A stretch of 64,000 nt of DNA from Flavobacterium sp. UBA7680 (GCF_002482975.1 NZ_DLHA01000019.1:10408-74407); one strand, 5' to 3'. Shown: positions 1 to 9,824, numbered from the stretch's first letter. Notes: generated from the sequence alone by a model not told the origin. Numbers and translations: made by a program.

Positions 1-21
1 GTTTGAATCCAGTCGAGGTCA
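1..21 (+). tRNA. Possible tRNA 3' end (partial, cut by window edge)
   Basis: The first bases can be read as a T-loop (TTTGAAT), the 3' half of a T-stem, a 7-nt acceptor strand (CGAGGTC) and a discriminator A. A strong terminator follows directly, as expected after a tRNA gene. The loop has T where C56 is normal, which weakens the call. The 5' part lies outside the window, so the anticodon is unknown. The serine recombinase frame runs antisense through it, which fits an integration site at a tRNA 3' end. Confidence 0.4.
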
Positions 22-1537
22 CTACTCGGGACAAAAGAAAAATATCATCTTTTGTCCCGTTTTTTTTTGCCCGCAATCTATTGTTTACCAGATAGATACA
101 GTTAACTATTTCATTGACTCGGGCGGTGCGGATTTTCTGATCTTGAAATGTGAAATTTTCGGGAAAAATTAAACCAATTAATTCTCTAGAATCAGCTAAA
201 GTCCCACCATCAAAGGCTTCACCTAGCTTTAAAAGGTTTTCCAATCCAGTCGTCGTTAAATGCTCTATACTTGCCCTGTCGTCCTCTACATTACCCATCT
301 CTTTTTCCAGATTACTGATAATCTCATTGTATTCGGTTTTCATGAGATTGTAATCTTCAGCATCGATTTTCTCGGTAACTAATAAATTTCTGGCCACAGA
401 TAATTTCTTTTCATAAACTGCAATCTGGTCAAGGGACTTCTTTTTTTCGTTTGCTATTACTCCAGTATGCTCTCTATAACCTTCAAGTAAAACTGCGGTA
501 TATAGCTTCTTAACTTCTTCTAAAGGTTTAAATTTATTTAAATGTTCTTTAAAAATCTTGTTAGCTATTTCAGAATTCACTCTCCATTTACATACTTTAT
601 CACAGTGATAATAGTAGTAATATTTATTCCTTCCTTTACATTTACTTCCTGTTAACTTCTGACCGCACTTTGGACAAAGAAAAAAACCTCGCAAAGGAAA
701 ATTCTCAATAGTTTTAATTTTCGGCCGGTAGGTTCTTGCTTTACTATCAAGAACGTCTTGAACCCGATAAAATAATCCCTCACTGATAATTGGCTCATGC
801 TGTCCATTGACCCACCTTTCCTCTTCATCTCTGTACTTAGGAACAACAATCTTTCCACAATAAAGTGGATTTCTTATGATAAGCCACAAGTTATTCTTAG
901 AAATGTCAAAACCTTTTTCTTTGGCCATTTGATAAATTGATTCAGTACTAAAAATATTTTTAGCAATCTGCTCAAAAATCCATATAACTTTTACAGCTTT
1001 AACCGGTACAATGGCAATATACTTTTTCCCATCCTCAGTTATTTTATTAGCGTAACCATAAGGAGCCATTCCCATATGCCTCCCCTCTTTTTTGCCACGT
1101 CTAAGTCCCTGAAAGGTATTTAATGCTCGTCGATCATTTTCAACTTCGGGTGCAGCCAGGTAAAATGCCAGCATCATTTTGTTTTCCGGTACACTTAGGT
1201 CAAGTGGCTGTTCTATAGCCTGCGGCTCCACACCAAGTTTTCTTAATACATTAATCATTTGGTAAGCATCACCGGCATTACGACTAAACCTGTCCCACTT
1301 CATAAAGAGAACCAGATTAATTTTATTTTTGTGTTTTTTTACTTCAGCCAGAAATTTTTTCCATTGTGGCCTGTTAAAAGTCTTTGCCGAATGATCTTCA
1401 TAAATTACATTACGTATCTGTATTTGGTTTATACTGCAATATTTTCTTAACATCTCTTCCTGATTACGCTGCGAGAAGCCTTTTTCTGCCTGCTCATCGG
1501 TACTCACTCTAATATATAAGTCGGCTATCTTACTCAT
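1..1537 (-). CDS. Large serine recombinase (site-specific integrase), 3' end beyond window
   Basis: It probably integrates and excises the island. From the ATG at 1537 the frame reads MSKIADLYIRVSTDEQ, with the catalytic Ser at residue 12 in the IRVS motif of the resolvase N-terminal domain (about 5-150). A recombinase domain (about 165-270), a zinc-ribbon (FLCPKCGQ near residue 290, with further Cys) and a charged coiled-coil stretch (about 370-440) follow. I find no in-frame stop down to base 2, so the frame crosses the terminator and tRNA-like end. Its ATG overlaps the stop of a 56-residue upstream ORF (ATGA). The family call is confident; the true C-terminus is not visible. Confidence 0.9.
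   Translation of the reverse strand, partial: MSKIADLYIRVSTDEQAEKGFSQRNQEEMLRKYCSINQIQIRNVIYEDHSAKTFNRPQWKKFLAEVKKHKNKINLVLFMKWDRFSRNAGDAYQMINVLRKLGVEPQAIEQPLDLSVPENKMMLAFYLAAPEVENDRRALNTFQGLRRGKKEGRHMGMAPYGYANKITEDGKKYIAIVPVKAVKVIWIFEQIAKNIFSTESIYQMAKEKGFDISKNNLWLIIRNPLYCGKIVVPKYRDEEERWVNGQHEPIISEGLFYRVQDVLDSKARTYRPKIKTIENFPLRGFFLCPKCGQKLTGSKCKGRNKYYYYYHCDKVCKWRVNSEIANKIFKEHLNKFKPLEEVKKLYTAVLLEGYREHTGVIANEKKKSLDQIAVYEKKLSVARNLLVTEKIDAEDYNLMKTEYNEIISNLEKEMGNVEDDRASIEHLTTTGLENLLKLGEAFDGGTLADSRELIGLIFPENFTFQDQKIRTARVNEIVNCIYLVNNRLRAKKNGTKDDIFLLSRVVTSTGFK
27..68 (+). terminator. Intrinsic terminator after the tRNA-like end
   Basis: A perfect 12-bp stem (CGGGACAAAAGA with TCTTTTGTCCCG) has a 9-nt loop and is followed by nine T residues. 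It terminates plus-strand transcription from whatever ends near position 21 and lies antisense within the recombinase frame. Confidence 0.85.
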
Positions 1538-1704
1538 TTTCTTTTATTTAAATGTTTCAACACAGCGATATTAGCAATTATTCTTAAGAAATACAAGATT
1601 TCCTCTGCCTGTTCAATAGTAACATCTAACCCCTCAGATCGAAGCATTTGCAAAGCTTTCTCCGGGGTCAACTTTGAATTACTGTACTCAATATCTTTCT
1701 CCAT
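1534..1704 (-). CDS. Small recombinase-partner protein, 56 aa
   Basis: A short ORF of 56 codons begins MEKDIEYSNSKLTPEKALQM and ends KHLNKRK. Its TGA overlaps the recombinase ATG, so the two are probably translationally coupled. It is predicted to be helical (LTPEKALQMLRSEG, then IEQAEEILYFLRIIANIA). Small ORFs in this position are common ahead of Bacteroidota serine recombinases, so a helper or regulatory role is plausible but inferred. I recognise no named domain. Confidence 0.65.
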   Translation of the reverse strand: MEKDIEYSNSKLTPEKALQMLRSEGLDVTIEQAEEILYFLRIIANIAVLKHLNKRK

Positions 1705-2118
1705 AATCACACTTTTGAAAATTCAAAAAATGTAATTTAAATACAGAAATGCTTTTAAAATGCTGACTGAGGATATTTGGCATTAATTGGAAGTTTATTT
1801 CCTCATTAAGTAAAAATTGCATTAGTAAAATACTATATTCACTACATTAAAATCGATGGTATTCCAGAATTAAAAAAATCTATTATTTTTAATTCTTTTG
1901 TCCAGTAAATTTTATTTAAAACTTTGATAAATTAATTGATGCTTAAAATAAGTTCTTGTCTTTGAGATCTGGAAAATGATCCGGCACGAAATACACCAAA
2001 TTATTCAAAAAATAAATATAAATTCTCTCAACCTAAAATGTTTTACAATTTTAAAATAATGTCTTTACTTTTTTGTAGTGTTTTATTTGATAACTTAGGA
2101 ACTTAAATCACCTTAAAT
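1705..2118. other. AT-rich intergenic region, no gene seen
   Basis: About 410 bases separate the divergent recombinase and helicase genes. The stretch is very AT-rich, has no ORF of note and no repeat I could pair. It presumably holds both promoters, but no clear TTG/TAnnTTTG pair stands out. Confidence 0.5.
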
Positions 2119-5100
2119 ATGTCTGAATCAATTCTACCTAAATTGGAAGCATCTCGTAAAGAACTTTTAGATCTTGGATTGCGTAATACATTACTTAATT
2201 ATAAGACTTCTAAAGTTAAAGGATTGCAGATTGTGCAAGAACAATCCTCATCCATTTATGACATTTTAGTGAGACAGAACAAAGGAATGACTTTTTTAGG
2301 ACGCCCAGGCAAAGATGACGATGATGAATTATTAGAACTTCCGGAACTTACTGAACCGGAAATACAAGATGCTTATAATGATACCAGATTACAGACCAAT
2401 GAAACAGAAGCCAAGCTTCAGAATAAAATACTAAATACGTATTATTTTGCTAGAACGAGTATTGAAGAGCAAGGTGTCAACATGTTATATCTTGCATTAG
2501 GAATACTGAATTGGTATGAAAAAGGAAATAGTGAAGATACAAGAAAAGCACCATTAATTTTACTTCCTGTAGTTTTGGAGCGTTCCAGTGCAAATGAACG
2601 TTTTCGTTTAAGGTACAGTGGTACTGAAATTGGAGCAAATCTGTCATTGCAGGCAAAAATGATGGTAGATTATAACATTACTATTCCTGATCTCCCGGAA
2701 GAAGAAGAACTGGATCTTAAAACATATTACAACATTATAAAAGAACGGATCAGCCACATTGAAAATTGGAAAGTTGAAGAGGATGCTATAGAATTAGGGT
2801 TCTTTTCTTTTGGTAAGTTTATGATTTATCATGATTTAGACAGTGAAAAATGGCCAGAAGATAAAAAACCATTCAACCATAATATTTTACAATCTTTATT
2901 CAATACTGGATTTAATGAGCCTCAACCATCAATTGGTGAAGAACATCATCTTGACAATGATACGAATGCGGATGAGCTTATGCAAGTCGTAGATGCCGAC
3001 AGTTCACAAGTTATTGCAATGCTTGCTGTGCATGAAGGGCGTAACATGGTAATACAAGGCCCGCCAGGAACAGGGAAATCACAAACCATTACAAATCTTA
3101 TAGCAAATGCTGTCGGAAATGGAAAAAAAGTGCTTTTTGTTGCTGAAAAAATGGCTGCTTTAGAAGTTGTAAAACGACGCTTAGACAGTGTTAACTTAGG
3201 AGAAGCTTGCTTAGAATTACATAGCCATAAAGCAAACAAAAGAGAATTACATAATGAATTAAAACGAATACTTGATTTAGGCAGGCCAACAATGACTCGT
3301 TTGGAAGAGGAAATTAGATTTCTTCATCCTATGATAAACGAACTTAATCAATATTGTGCTTCGGTAAATTCTGAAATTTCAAAAAGTGGTTACTCAGCAC
3401 AAGAAGTGATGGGGAATTTACTAAAGATAACAACTCATAATAAAGATTATAAATTTCCTAAAATACACGTTGAAAATATTAGCGTATGGGATTCTATAAA
3501 GATGAAAGAAGTTGAACAGATGGCTGAAAAAATACAGGTAAGGCTAGAAAAAATTGGACAACCTGAAAACTTGCTGTTTTATGGAACTAATATAAAAATT
3601 TTCCTCCCAATAGATGAAGAAACCTCAAAAGATTTATTAGAAATTGTACTTAAAGATACAAATGAAGCAATAACTCTTATTACTTCTATTTCAAATTATG
3701 TTGAAATTAATCCGTCCACAGAAATAGATGATGTTAACCTATTATTAAAAACTATAAAAACTGCATCTGAGAATCCAGGTCTCACATCCATGAATATAAC
3801 CGATTCTGCTTGGCTCAATAATCAAGCTGATATTGCTGAATTATTAGAAACTGGAATTCGACTACAGGAGCTGCATACACAATATGATAATTTAGTTATT
3901 CCAGAAGCTTGGGATTATGATCTGCTTGAAATCAGGCAAAATTTAATTGTACATGGCAGTAAGTGGTATAAATTTTTAATAGGAGATTATAAAAATAGTG
4001 TAAAAAAATTGTCGGCACTTCTCACAACTCCTGTTCCTTCAGATTTAAACACAAAATTAGAGCATGTTAATGCTTTAATGGAAGGAAAGCGTCTTACAGC
4101 CTCTCTCCTATCTTTAGAGCCTTTAGCGCAAAAATTATTTGATAGCAGATATCAAAAGAAACGAACAGATTGGGAAACTGTTAAAAAAGCAGTTCAATAT
4201 CTACAAGGGGTACACCTCCTTATTCAGGATGAGGTAATATCAAACACGTTTCTATCATTTCTTAGCAAAAACCAGGAGTCTTCTATTGCGGCTGACTTTT
4301 TAATTGATTTAGAGAATGCTTTAGAAAAACAAAATATTTCATTAAAGTCACTTTTAGAAAAACTGGATTTAAAAGATAATCAAATACTAAATACAAGTTT
4401 ATCCAAACAGCAAGGCTTAATAAAAAAATGGTTCGAAAACCTACCTGAGATACATCAGGCAGTATCTTGGAACGTAATGAAAGAAGAGATTGAAAGAAAT
4501 GGAGCCGATTATTTGATTAGAGCAGTTTATAACTGGCCCGACGCTGCTTTGCATTTAAAAACAGCTGTACAAAAAACTTGGTATGAACATTTGATTGAGC
4601 AGGCAATGACTAATAGTGTAGAGCTTCGAAAATTTGAAAGATCAAGTCATGAGGAAGTCATTGAAAAATTTAAACGACTCGATGTACTTAATCAGTTCTA
4701 TAATCGCGCCAAAGTTGCTCTTAAACATTGGGAAAGTTTGCCAAAACAGGAAGGTGGCGGACAAATTAATGTACTTAAAAGCGAATTCAACCGCAAAGCC
4801 AGACATATGCCGATTAGGAAACTTATGCAGGAAGCAGGATTGGCAATTCAAGCAATTAAACCTGTTATAATGATGAGTCCAATGTCAATTGCAAATTTTC
4901 TCCCTCCAAATAGTATTGATTTCGATCTGGTTATTTTTGATGAAGCCAGCCAAGTACGTCCTGTTGATGCTTTGGGTGCTATTTTACGAGGAAGACAAGT
5001 AGTTGTTGTTGGGGATACAAAGCAAATGCCTCCAACAAGTTTTTTTGACAAACTAAATACCGATACTGAAGATGAAGAAAACGTAACTGCTGATATGCAG

Positions 5101-6207
5101 AGCATCCTTGGAATGTGTGATGCTCAAGGTGCTCCTCAACGTATGCTGCGCTGGCATTATCGCAGTAGACATGAATCCTTAATTAACTTGTCAAACCAGG
5201 AGTTTTATGAAAACAAATTAATAATTTTTCCAAGTCCCGGATCTAAAAGCAAAATGGGTTTAGCATTTAATCACCTGCCAGATACTTATTATGACAAAGG
5301 TAAAACACGTACCAACCCTAAAGAAGCAGAAAAAGTTGCGGAAGCTATAATTAGCCATGCTTTACACAATGCAAAACTAAGTCTTGGAGTTGTAGCCTTT
5401 AGTACTGCACAAATGCAGGCTATTCAAAATGAACTTGAAGTAAAAAGAAGAAAAAATCCTGAAGTTGAAAGTTTCTTTAGGAGCCACCTTACCGAACCTC
5501 TTTTTATCAAAAATCTTGAAAATGTTCAAGGAGATGAACGAGATGTCATTTTTATTAGTATTGGTTATGGAAGAACAGAAGACGGTAAAGTACCTATGAG
5601 CTTTGGACCTCTAAATAATGAAGGGGGTGAACGAAGACTAAATGTTTTAATTACAAGGGCAAAAAGCAGATGTGAAGTATTCACAAATATTACAGCCAAT
5701 GATATGAATCCTGGACCAAATGCAAAATTTGGTATTCGGGCATTAAAAAGTTTTCTTTATTATGCACAGCATGGGAAGTTTGAAAGCGACAAGGAAGAAA
5801 TAATAACTAAACCCCAGCCATTTGAGGAAATTATTGCTCAAAGTCTTCGCGATAATGGTTATATCGTGAGAGAAAAAGTCGGCTCAGCAGGATTTTATAT
5901 TGACTTGGCAATAGTGGATAGTGATAATCCTGGAAGATATATTCTTGGAATATGCTGCGATGGAAAGTCTTATGAAACTGCAAAATCAGCTCGGGATCGA
6001 GATAGATTAAGAACTATAGTCCTTGAAGGCATGGGCTGGAAATTATTTAATGTATGGAGCACTGATTGGTTCCGCAATCCCCAAGGAGAGCTAAGACTCT
6101 TACTAGAAACTATTGAAAATGCTAAAAATCAAGTTGAACATAATGATGCACTTGAAGAAGAATTAATGGACGATTTAAAAAATCTTGTCCGAGAAGAACC
6201 TAAATAA
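2119..6207 (+). CDS. DUF4011-type SF1 helicase with Vsr-like nuclease domain, C-terminus cut by a stop
   Basis: A probable defence or DNA-processing helicase-nuclease. The N-terminus (LLDLGLRNTLLNYK) matches the DUF4011 opening. Walker A is GPPGTGKS at residues 314-321 and Walker B is DEAS at 941-944; GDTKQMPP (motif III), NVQGDERD (motif V) and RLNVLITRAK (motif VI) make a UvrD/AAA_11-AAA_12 type SF1 helicase. After about residue 1220 comes a Vsr/MTES_1575-like nuclease fold (GFYIDLAIVD, CCDGKSYE, RDRDRLR). Relatives continue into a DUF3320 domain. Here a TAA at 6205-6207 stops the frame, and the missing domain follows in the same frame. Helicase-Vsr proteins occur in known antiphage systems such as Hhe. 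Whether this shortened form works is unknown. Confidence 0.85.
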   Translation: MSESILPKLEASRKELLDLGLRNTLLNYKTSKVKGLQIVQEQSSSIYDILVRQNKGMTFLGRPGKDDDDELLELPELTEPEIQDAYNDTRLQTNETEAKLQNKILNTYYFARTSIEEQGVNMLYLALGILNWYEKGNSEDTRKAPLILLPVVLERSSANERFRLRYSGTEIGANLSLQAKMMVDYNITIPDLPEEEELDLKTYYNIIKERISHIENWKVEEDAIELGFFSFGKFMIYHDLDSEKWPEDKKPFNHNILQSLFNTGFNEPQPSIGEEHHLDNDTNADELMQVVDADSSQVIAMLAVHEGRNMVIQGPPGTGKSQTITNLIANAVGNGKKVLFVAEKMAALEVVKRRLDSVNLGEACLELHSHKANKRELHNELKRILDLGRPTMTRLEEEIRFLHPMINELNQYCASVNSEISKSGYSAQEVMGNLLKITTHNKDYKFPKIHVENISVWDSIKMKEVEQMAEKIQVRLEKIGQPENLLFYGTNIKIFLPIDEETSKDLLEIVLKDTNEAITLITSISNYVEINPSTEIDDVNLLLKTIKTASENPGLTSMNITDSAWLNNQADIAELLETGIRLQELHTQYDNLVIPEAWDYDLLEIRQNLIVHGSKWYKFLIGDYKNSVKKLSALLTTPVPSDLNTKLEHVNALMEGKRLTASLLSLEPLAQKLFDSRYQKKRTDWETVKKAVQYLQGVHLLIQDEVISNTFLSFLSKNQESSIAADFLIDLENALEKQNISLKSLLEKLDLKDNQILNTSLSKQQGLIKKWFENLPEIHQAVSWNVMKEEIERNGADYLIRAVYNWPDAALHLKTAVQKTWYEHLIEQAMTNSVELRKFERSSHEEVIEKFKRLDVLNQFYNRAKVALKHWESLPKQEGGGQINVLKSEFNRKARHMPIRKLMQEAGLAIQAIKPVIMMSPMSIANFLPPNSIDFDLVIFDEASQVRPVDALGAILRGRQVVVVGDTKQMPPTSFFDKLNTDTEDEENVTADMQSILGMCDAQGAPQRMLRWHYRSRHESLINLSNQEFYENKLIIFPSPGSKSKMGLAFNHLPDTYYDKGKTRTNPKEAEKVAEAIISHALHNAKLSLGVVAFSTAQMQAIQNELEVKRRKNPEVESFFRSHLTEPLFIKNLENVQGDERDVIFISIGYGRTEDGKVPMSFGPLNNEGGERRLNVLITRAKSRCEVFTNITANDMNPGPNAKFGIRALKSFLYYAQHGKFESDKEEIITKPQPFEEIIAQSLRDNGYIVREKVGSAGFYIDLAIVDSDNPGRYILGICCDGKSYETAKSARDRDRLRTIVLEGMGWKLFNVWSTDWFRNPQGELRLLLETIENAKNQVEHNDALEEELMDDLKNLVREEPK

Positions 6208-6762
6208 ATTGATAATTCAATCCCCCGTTATATAAAAGCTTCTCTTCCGATTGAGGTTTGCCATCAAGAAATTCATACTTATTCCCTTGGAAAACTTGGA
6301 GCATGGATACATGAAGTCGTCAAAGTAGAAAGTCCTGTTCATTTTGAAGAAATGGCTCGTCGAATTGCAGATGCAAATGGCATTTCAAAAATTGGAAGTC
6401 GTGTCAGAGCATCTATTACAGATGCATTAAACTATGCAATTAGAACTGGCTTAATTAAAAAGAAAGATGAATTTCTTTGGCATTTTGAAGATCATTTACC
6501 AGTAATAAGAGATCGTAGTTTACTTAGTCCAAATTCAAAAAAATTAATTCTTATTTCTGATGAAGAGATGAACTTGGCAATCATTAAAATTGTTGAAAGT
6601 TCTATCGCTATTCAGCCAGATAATGCTGTTACCTTAATTGCGAAACTTTTTGGATTTGCAAGAGTTACAGAAGATATGCGAAAACATATTTTACAATCCA
6701 TTAAAAAAGCAGTAAAATCTGAAATTGTAAAAAAAGATGGAGAGTTTTTAAAATTGATATAA
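6208..6762 (+). pseudogene. Detached DUF3320 domain of the helicase gene (in frame after a stop)
   Basis: The reading frame of the helicase continues after its TAA without a gap for 184 codons. The first ATG is at 6352, but recognisable DUF3320-like sequence (IPRYIKASLP, SLGKLGAWIHEVVKVESPVH, EEMARRIADANGISKIGSR) begins well before it. The domain was therefore once part of the upstream protein. A single substitution making TAA in the context CCT AAA TAA ATT would explain it. It could now be a separate 136-residue product from 6352, a readthrough product, or decay. Confidence 0.75.
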
Positions 6763-6937
6763 CAATTTAATTTAAATCTTACAAACAAATGCAAACTAGA
6801 ATCAAATAAACTGTAACCTAGATTATCGACTTGTAACATTAACACCACTTTAATTTATCAAATATCATCTTACATTTCACTTACTCCGGCAATGTTAATT
6901 AATTCTTTTATATTTGTCTAACTTATTAAATTTAATA

Positions 6938-7972
6938 ATGAAAATCTTTATTTCTCATTCGTCAAAAAACGCGAATTATGGACAAGCACTCGTAGATTTG
7001 TTGATAGCGGTTGGTGTTAATAACGAACAAATTATATTCACCAGTAACGACGCATTTGGAATTCCTACTGGTCAGAACATATTTAATTGGTTGAGAGCTA
7101 GAATTACTGAAAAGCCATATGTAGTTTATCTCCTTTCTTCAGAGTATTATTCGAGTATTGCCTGCTTGAATGAGATGGGAGCCGCTTGGGTTGTCGAAAA
7201 TGAACATACAATTATATTCACACCTGAATTCAAAGCTTCAAGCCCTGAATTCCAAAGCGGAGCTCTCGACCCTAGGGAGATGGGATTCAAAATAAATAAT
7301 CACGATAGAGTAACAGGCTTTATTGAAACTCTTCGCGTTTTATTTCCAATTTCGACCAAAGCCGTTTTTGTAAGTCAAAAAATACGAGAATTTATCGAAA
7401 AGGTCAATTCGTTCGAAGTTCCCAAACAAAGTTTACCAATTACACAAATTGTAAAAAATGAGAACCGCGTAAATCCAATTTTAACAACCATAAAAGAAGA
7501 AAAAATAATAGTTGAAAATTCTCCAAATAAAATAGTTGACAGCAACAGCAAAACTTCCCAAGTTGATAAGCTATTTAAGGATCTACAAGAAGGAAAGTTA
7601 AAGGATGAGGAGATAATCTTACTTCATTATTCTATTGACACCGCAAGATTCAAACTAGGAGTTGGATGGAAAAGTTCAGGTGAAATTGAAAATATCAAAA
7701 CTTGGGAAGATGTTAATTCATTAAATTCAAAATTATCATTAGGATATGACGAAGTTATACGTCGTTTCGAGTTAAAAAAGTTAACTAAAGTTACTGAACT
7801 AACAAGTAGCAATAACCCTAGAGAGGTTGCGTTTATATCAGATTTAACAAATTTATTACTTGGACTACCTGAAGAAGGCAATTTAAAAATTAAAGAAGCT
7901 TTAGCGAGAAATGAAAGTGTAATTCCAAAATCGTGGAATATTTTTGAAAAGAAAGATGATTTACCTTTTTAA
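6938..7972 (+). CDS. TIR-domain protein, 344 aa
   Basis: The N-terminus is a TIR domain: MKIFISHSSKNANYG with the first beta-strand, YVVYLLSSEYY, then CLNEMGAAW with the probable catalytic Glu at residue 79. Bacterial TIR proteins cleave NAD+ or make cyclic ADP-ribose signals, often in antiphage defence. The C-terminal 170 residues (after about 170) are an unrecognised charged region. The ATG at 6938 is preferred over a TTG at 6914 because the TIR strand starts there. It follows the helicase remnant by 175 bases on the same strand. No separate effector gene is adjacent. Confidence 0.8.
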   Translation: MKIFISHSSKNANYGQALVDLLIAVGVNNEQIIFTSNDAFGIPTGQNIFNWLRARITEKPYVVYLLSSEYYSSIACLNEMGAAWVVENEHTIIFTPEFKASSPEFQSGALDPREMGFKINNHDRVTGFIETLRVLFPISTKAVFVSQKIREFIEKVNSFEVPKQSLPITQIVKNENRVNPILTTIKEEKIIVENSPNKIVDSNSKTSQVDKLFKDLQEGKLKDEEIILLHYSIDTARFKLGVGWKSSGEIENIKTWEDVNSLNSKLSLGYDEVIRRFELKKLTKVTELTSSNNPREVAFISDLTNLLLGLPEEGNLKIKEALARNESVIPKSWNIFEKKDDLPF

Positions 7973-8261
7973 ATAGAAATTGCCTATAATAACACCTAAT
8001 AGAATTACCAGTCTTGCATATTTAGCTTGATATAAATTCGGATTATATTTATGATTTTGTTGAGTACAAAAATGATAAAAAACCTTCTCTGAGGAAATTC
8101 TTTTATAATTGGTTAGTATAAAAATGAAAACGATTGTAGAAAAGTATATTATTTTGAACTATCAGGTAAAGATGAAAACTTTTAAGCTCGTGAATATTAT
8201 TACATTCCTCCACATAGAATAACTCTAGTCAAGCACTAAAGATTACAATAACGAAATATGC
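7973..8261. other. Intergenic, no gene seen
   Basis: AT-rich sequence between the convergent TIR gene and the left cassette arm. No ORF, clear terminator or complete palindrome was found. The distal half expected for the attC-like element beginning at 8318 is not recognisable here, so the array may be truncated at this end. Confidence 0.4.
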
Positions 8262-8318
8262 TAAATCATATTAGCCTAATCTCGCCATTTTGCCAAATGT
8301 CTGTTGTGTGCCGTTGCA
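8262..8318 (-). repeat. attC-like element, half copy, end of left array
   Basis: Read on the minus strand just after the stop of the upstream gene, this has the left-arm motif CATTTGGCAAAATGGCGAGATT shared with the sites at 9684, 11880, 27838 and 28895. No matching right arm follows. The gene's last bases (GGAAATAA) resemble the complement of the bases that open this cassette near 9690 (TTGATTTCC). Confidence 0.45.
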
Positions 8319-9659
8319 TTATTTCCATTTAAAATCGTCATTAATCACATAATGAACAGAATCAGCATTTAAAGATAAGCAGTAAACAGACGCTAATATT
8401 AATGCATACTCATATTTCATTCTTTCACCTTTAATCAAATACTCCTGTGTTTCTACACTCATTGTAGTTTCGTTATATGAAATAAAAGCAATATCATTTG
8501 CCTTATCCATACCAATTTCATTAATTTGAAGTAATATGTAGTTATTACTAATTGGTATATTATTAAATACAAAGCTGTTTTCAGCTATTTTAATAACTTC
8601 TTTCTGAAATATAGGCAAAAGAGAAGTTCCAATATCTTTAAAACTAAATGGAGAAGGAATTTTACTTAGTTCTTCTTTTGAAACTTTTATCGCTACTATT
8701 GGTTTTAAAAAATCATCATTTTCAATTCTTTCCTTTTCTATACATTTAAGGTAATCCTCCAAATTATTTTTAAGCAAATAACTATCAAAAACATTAATGT
8801 TTTCTTTAACAAAATTATAGCTCTCTAAATCAAAGATAGGCATAACAACTCCAACTGGAGGACATGATTCCATCCCTGTTGTGTCAAATCTAGGCCTTCC
8901 TTGTTTTCCATAAAAATTAGATTCTTTTCCCCATTGAATATGAGGTTTTACATATCTAATATTATTTAACTCAAAATAAATATCTTTAATGGGTGGCTTC
9001 GTTCTTTCTATTTCATTACTTACGATTTGTAGTGTCATATATTCATTAACCTTCATATTCCAAGCCTCTCTTAATTTATCAATAAAATCAAGAGGCTTTT
9101 CTTTATTTTGTATTTCAACATCTTTAAACACCGCTGTTGCAATTGTTTCAAAGCCGTCTGAAAAATGATAAATTCCACAAATAATGAGCAGGTCAATATT
9201 TGATGTGTCATTTTTTGCTCGCCTAACAGCTATGTCAAAAAACTCATCAGGCATGGTCATCGATAAACCATTATTCACAATTATAGTAATCTTATATTCG
9301 CCATTTTCTGACGAAATCCTGAGTTGTTGAGATGCTTTTTTTATTGCAGTCTTAATAGGCGTAGAAAGCTCATTGTAATATTTCTTTTTGTTTTCAAAAT
9401 CAAGGTCTAATGGATTTATAATTACCGTTTTTATATCAGACCGAAACAACGCAGCTAGTTTATTTTGTTTTGATTGCTTTTCAATAGGCTCCTCCTCAAT
9501 GATTTTTAGTTCAATAAGAATATTTCCATATTTATAATCGCAATTTTTAGTTTTAATTGATGGATCATATGTAAACCTTTCACCATCGACCATGGCAATT
9601 ATATCATCGAAGTCGTTTTCATTTAAGCGTGAAAAAACTAAATATTCCATATGTTGCAT
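8319..9659 (-). CDS. Unrecognised protein with N-terminal PD-(D/E)xK-like motif, 446 aa
   Basis: I do not recognise the full-length family. Near the N-terminus, residues 41-52 read D-x8-ELK (CDYKYG then NILIELK), a typical spacing for PD-(D/E)xK nucleases, so a DNA or RNA cutting role is possible. The remaining ~390 residues are mixed alpha/beta with no obvious membrane segment. A second ATG three codons in (9650) is an equally good start. It forms a single-gene cassette between attC-like elements on the minus-strand arm, which points to horizontally acquired accessory function. Confidence 0.6.
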   Translation of the reverse strand: MQHMEYLVFSRLNENDFDDIIAMVDGERFTYDPSIKTKNCDYKYGNILIELKIIEEEPIEKQSKQNKLAALFRSDIKTVIINPLDLDFENKKKYYNELSTPIKTAIKKASQQLRISSENGEYKITIIVNNGLSMTMPDEFFDIAVRRAKNDTSNIDLLIICGIYHFSDGFETIATAVFKDVEIQNKEKPLDFIDKLREAWNMKVNEYMTLQIVSNEIERTKPPIKDIYFELNNIRYVKPHIQWGKESNFYGKQGRPRFDTTGMESCPPVGVVMPIFDLESYNFVKENINVFDSYLLKNNLEDYLKCIEKERIENDDFLKPIVAIKVSKEELSKIPSPFSFKDIGTSLLPIFQKEVIKIAENSFVFNNIPISNNYILLQINEIGMDKANDIAFISYNETTMSVETQEYLIKGERMKYEYALILASVYCLSLNADSVHYVINDDFKWK

Positions 9660-9683
9660 TTATTTATTGGTGGTGGTTTCGCA

Positions 9684-9820
9684 TGGAAATCAACGTTCTG
9701 GCACTTGGAGAGGTTGGCGAATAAATACGCAATATTTTTCGATTAAAAACAAAATAAATATAAAAATATCTTTAAATTCAGGCTTAAATCCCAATCTCGC
9801 TAAACGGCTTTAGCCGACCT
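9684..9820 (-). repeat. attC-like cassette-end palindrome
   Basis: Minus-strand reading: left arm GGCTAAAGCCGTTTAGCGAG (9799-9818), then AT-rich spacer with the shared TCGAAAAATATTGCG block, then right arm CCTCTCCAAGTGCCAGAACG followed by TTGATTTCC (9684-9712). GGCTAAAG in the left arm is complementary to CTTTAGAAG, which opens the cassette ending here. Confidence 0.6.
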
Positions 9821-9824
9821 ATTT

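Noticed and set aside
1259..1450. Plus-strand ORF within the recombinase
   Set aside because: Antisense shadow of the serine recombinase frame, which is well supported.
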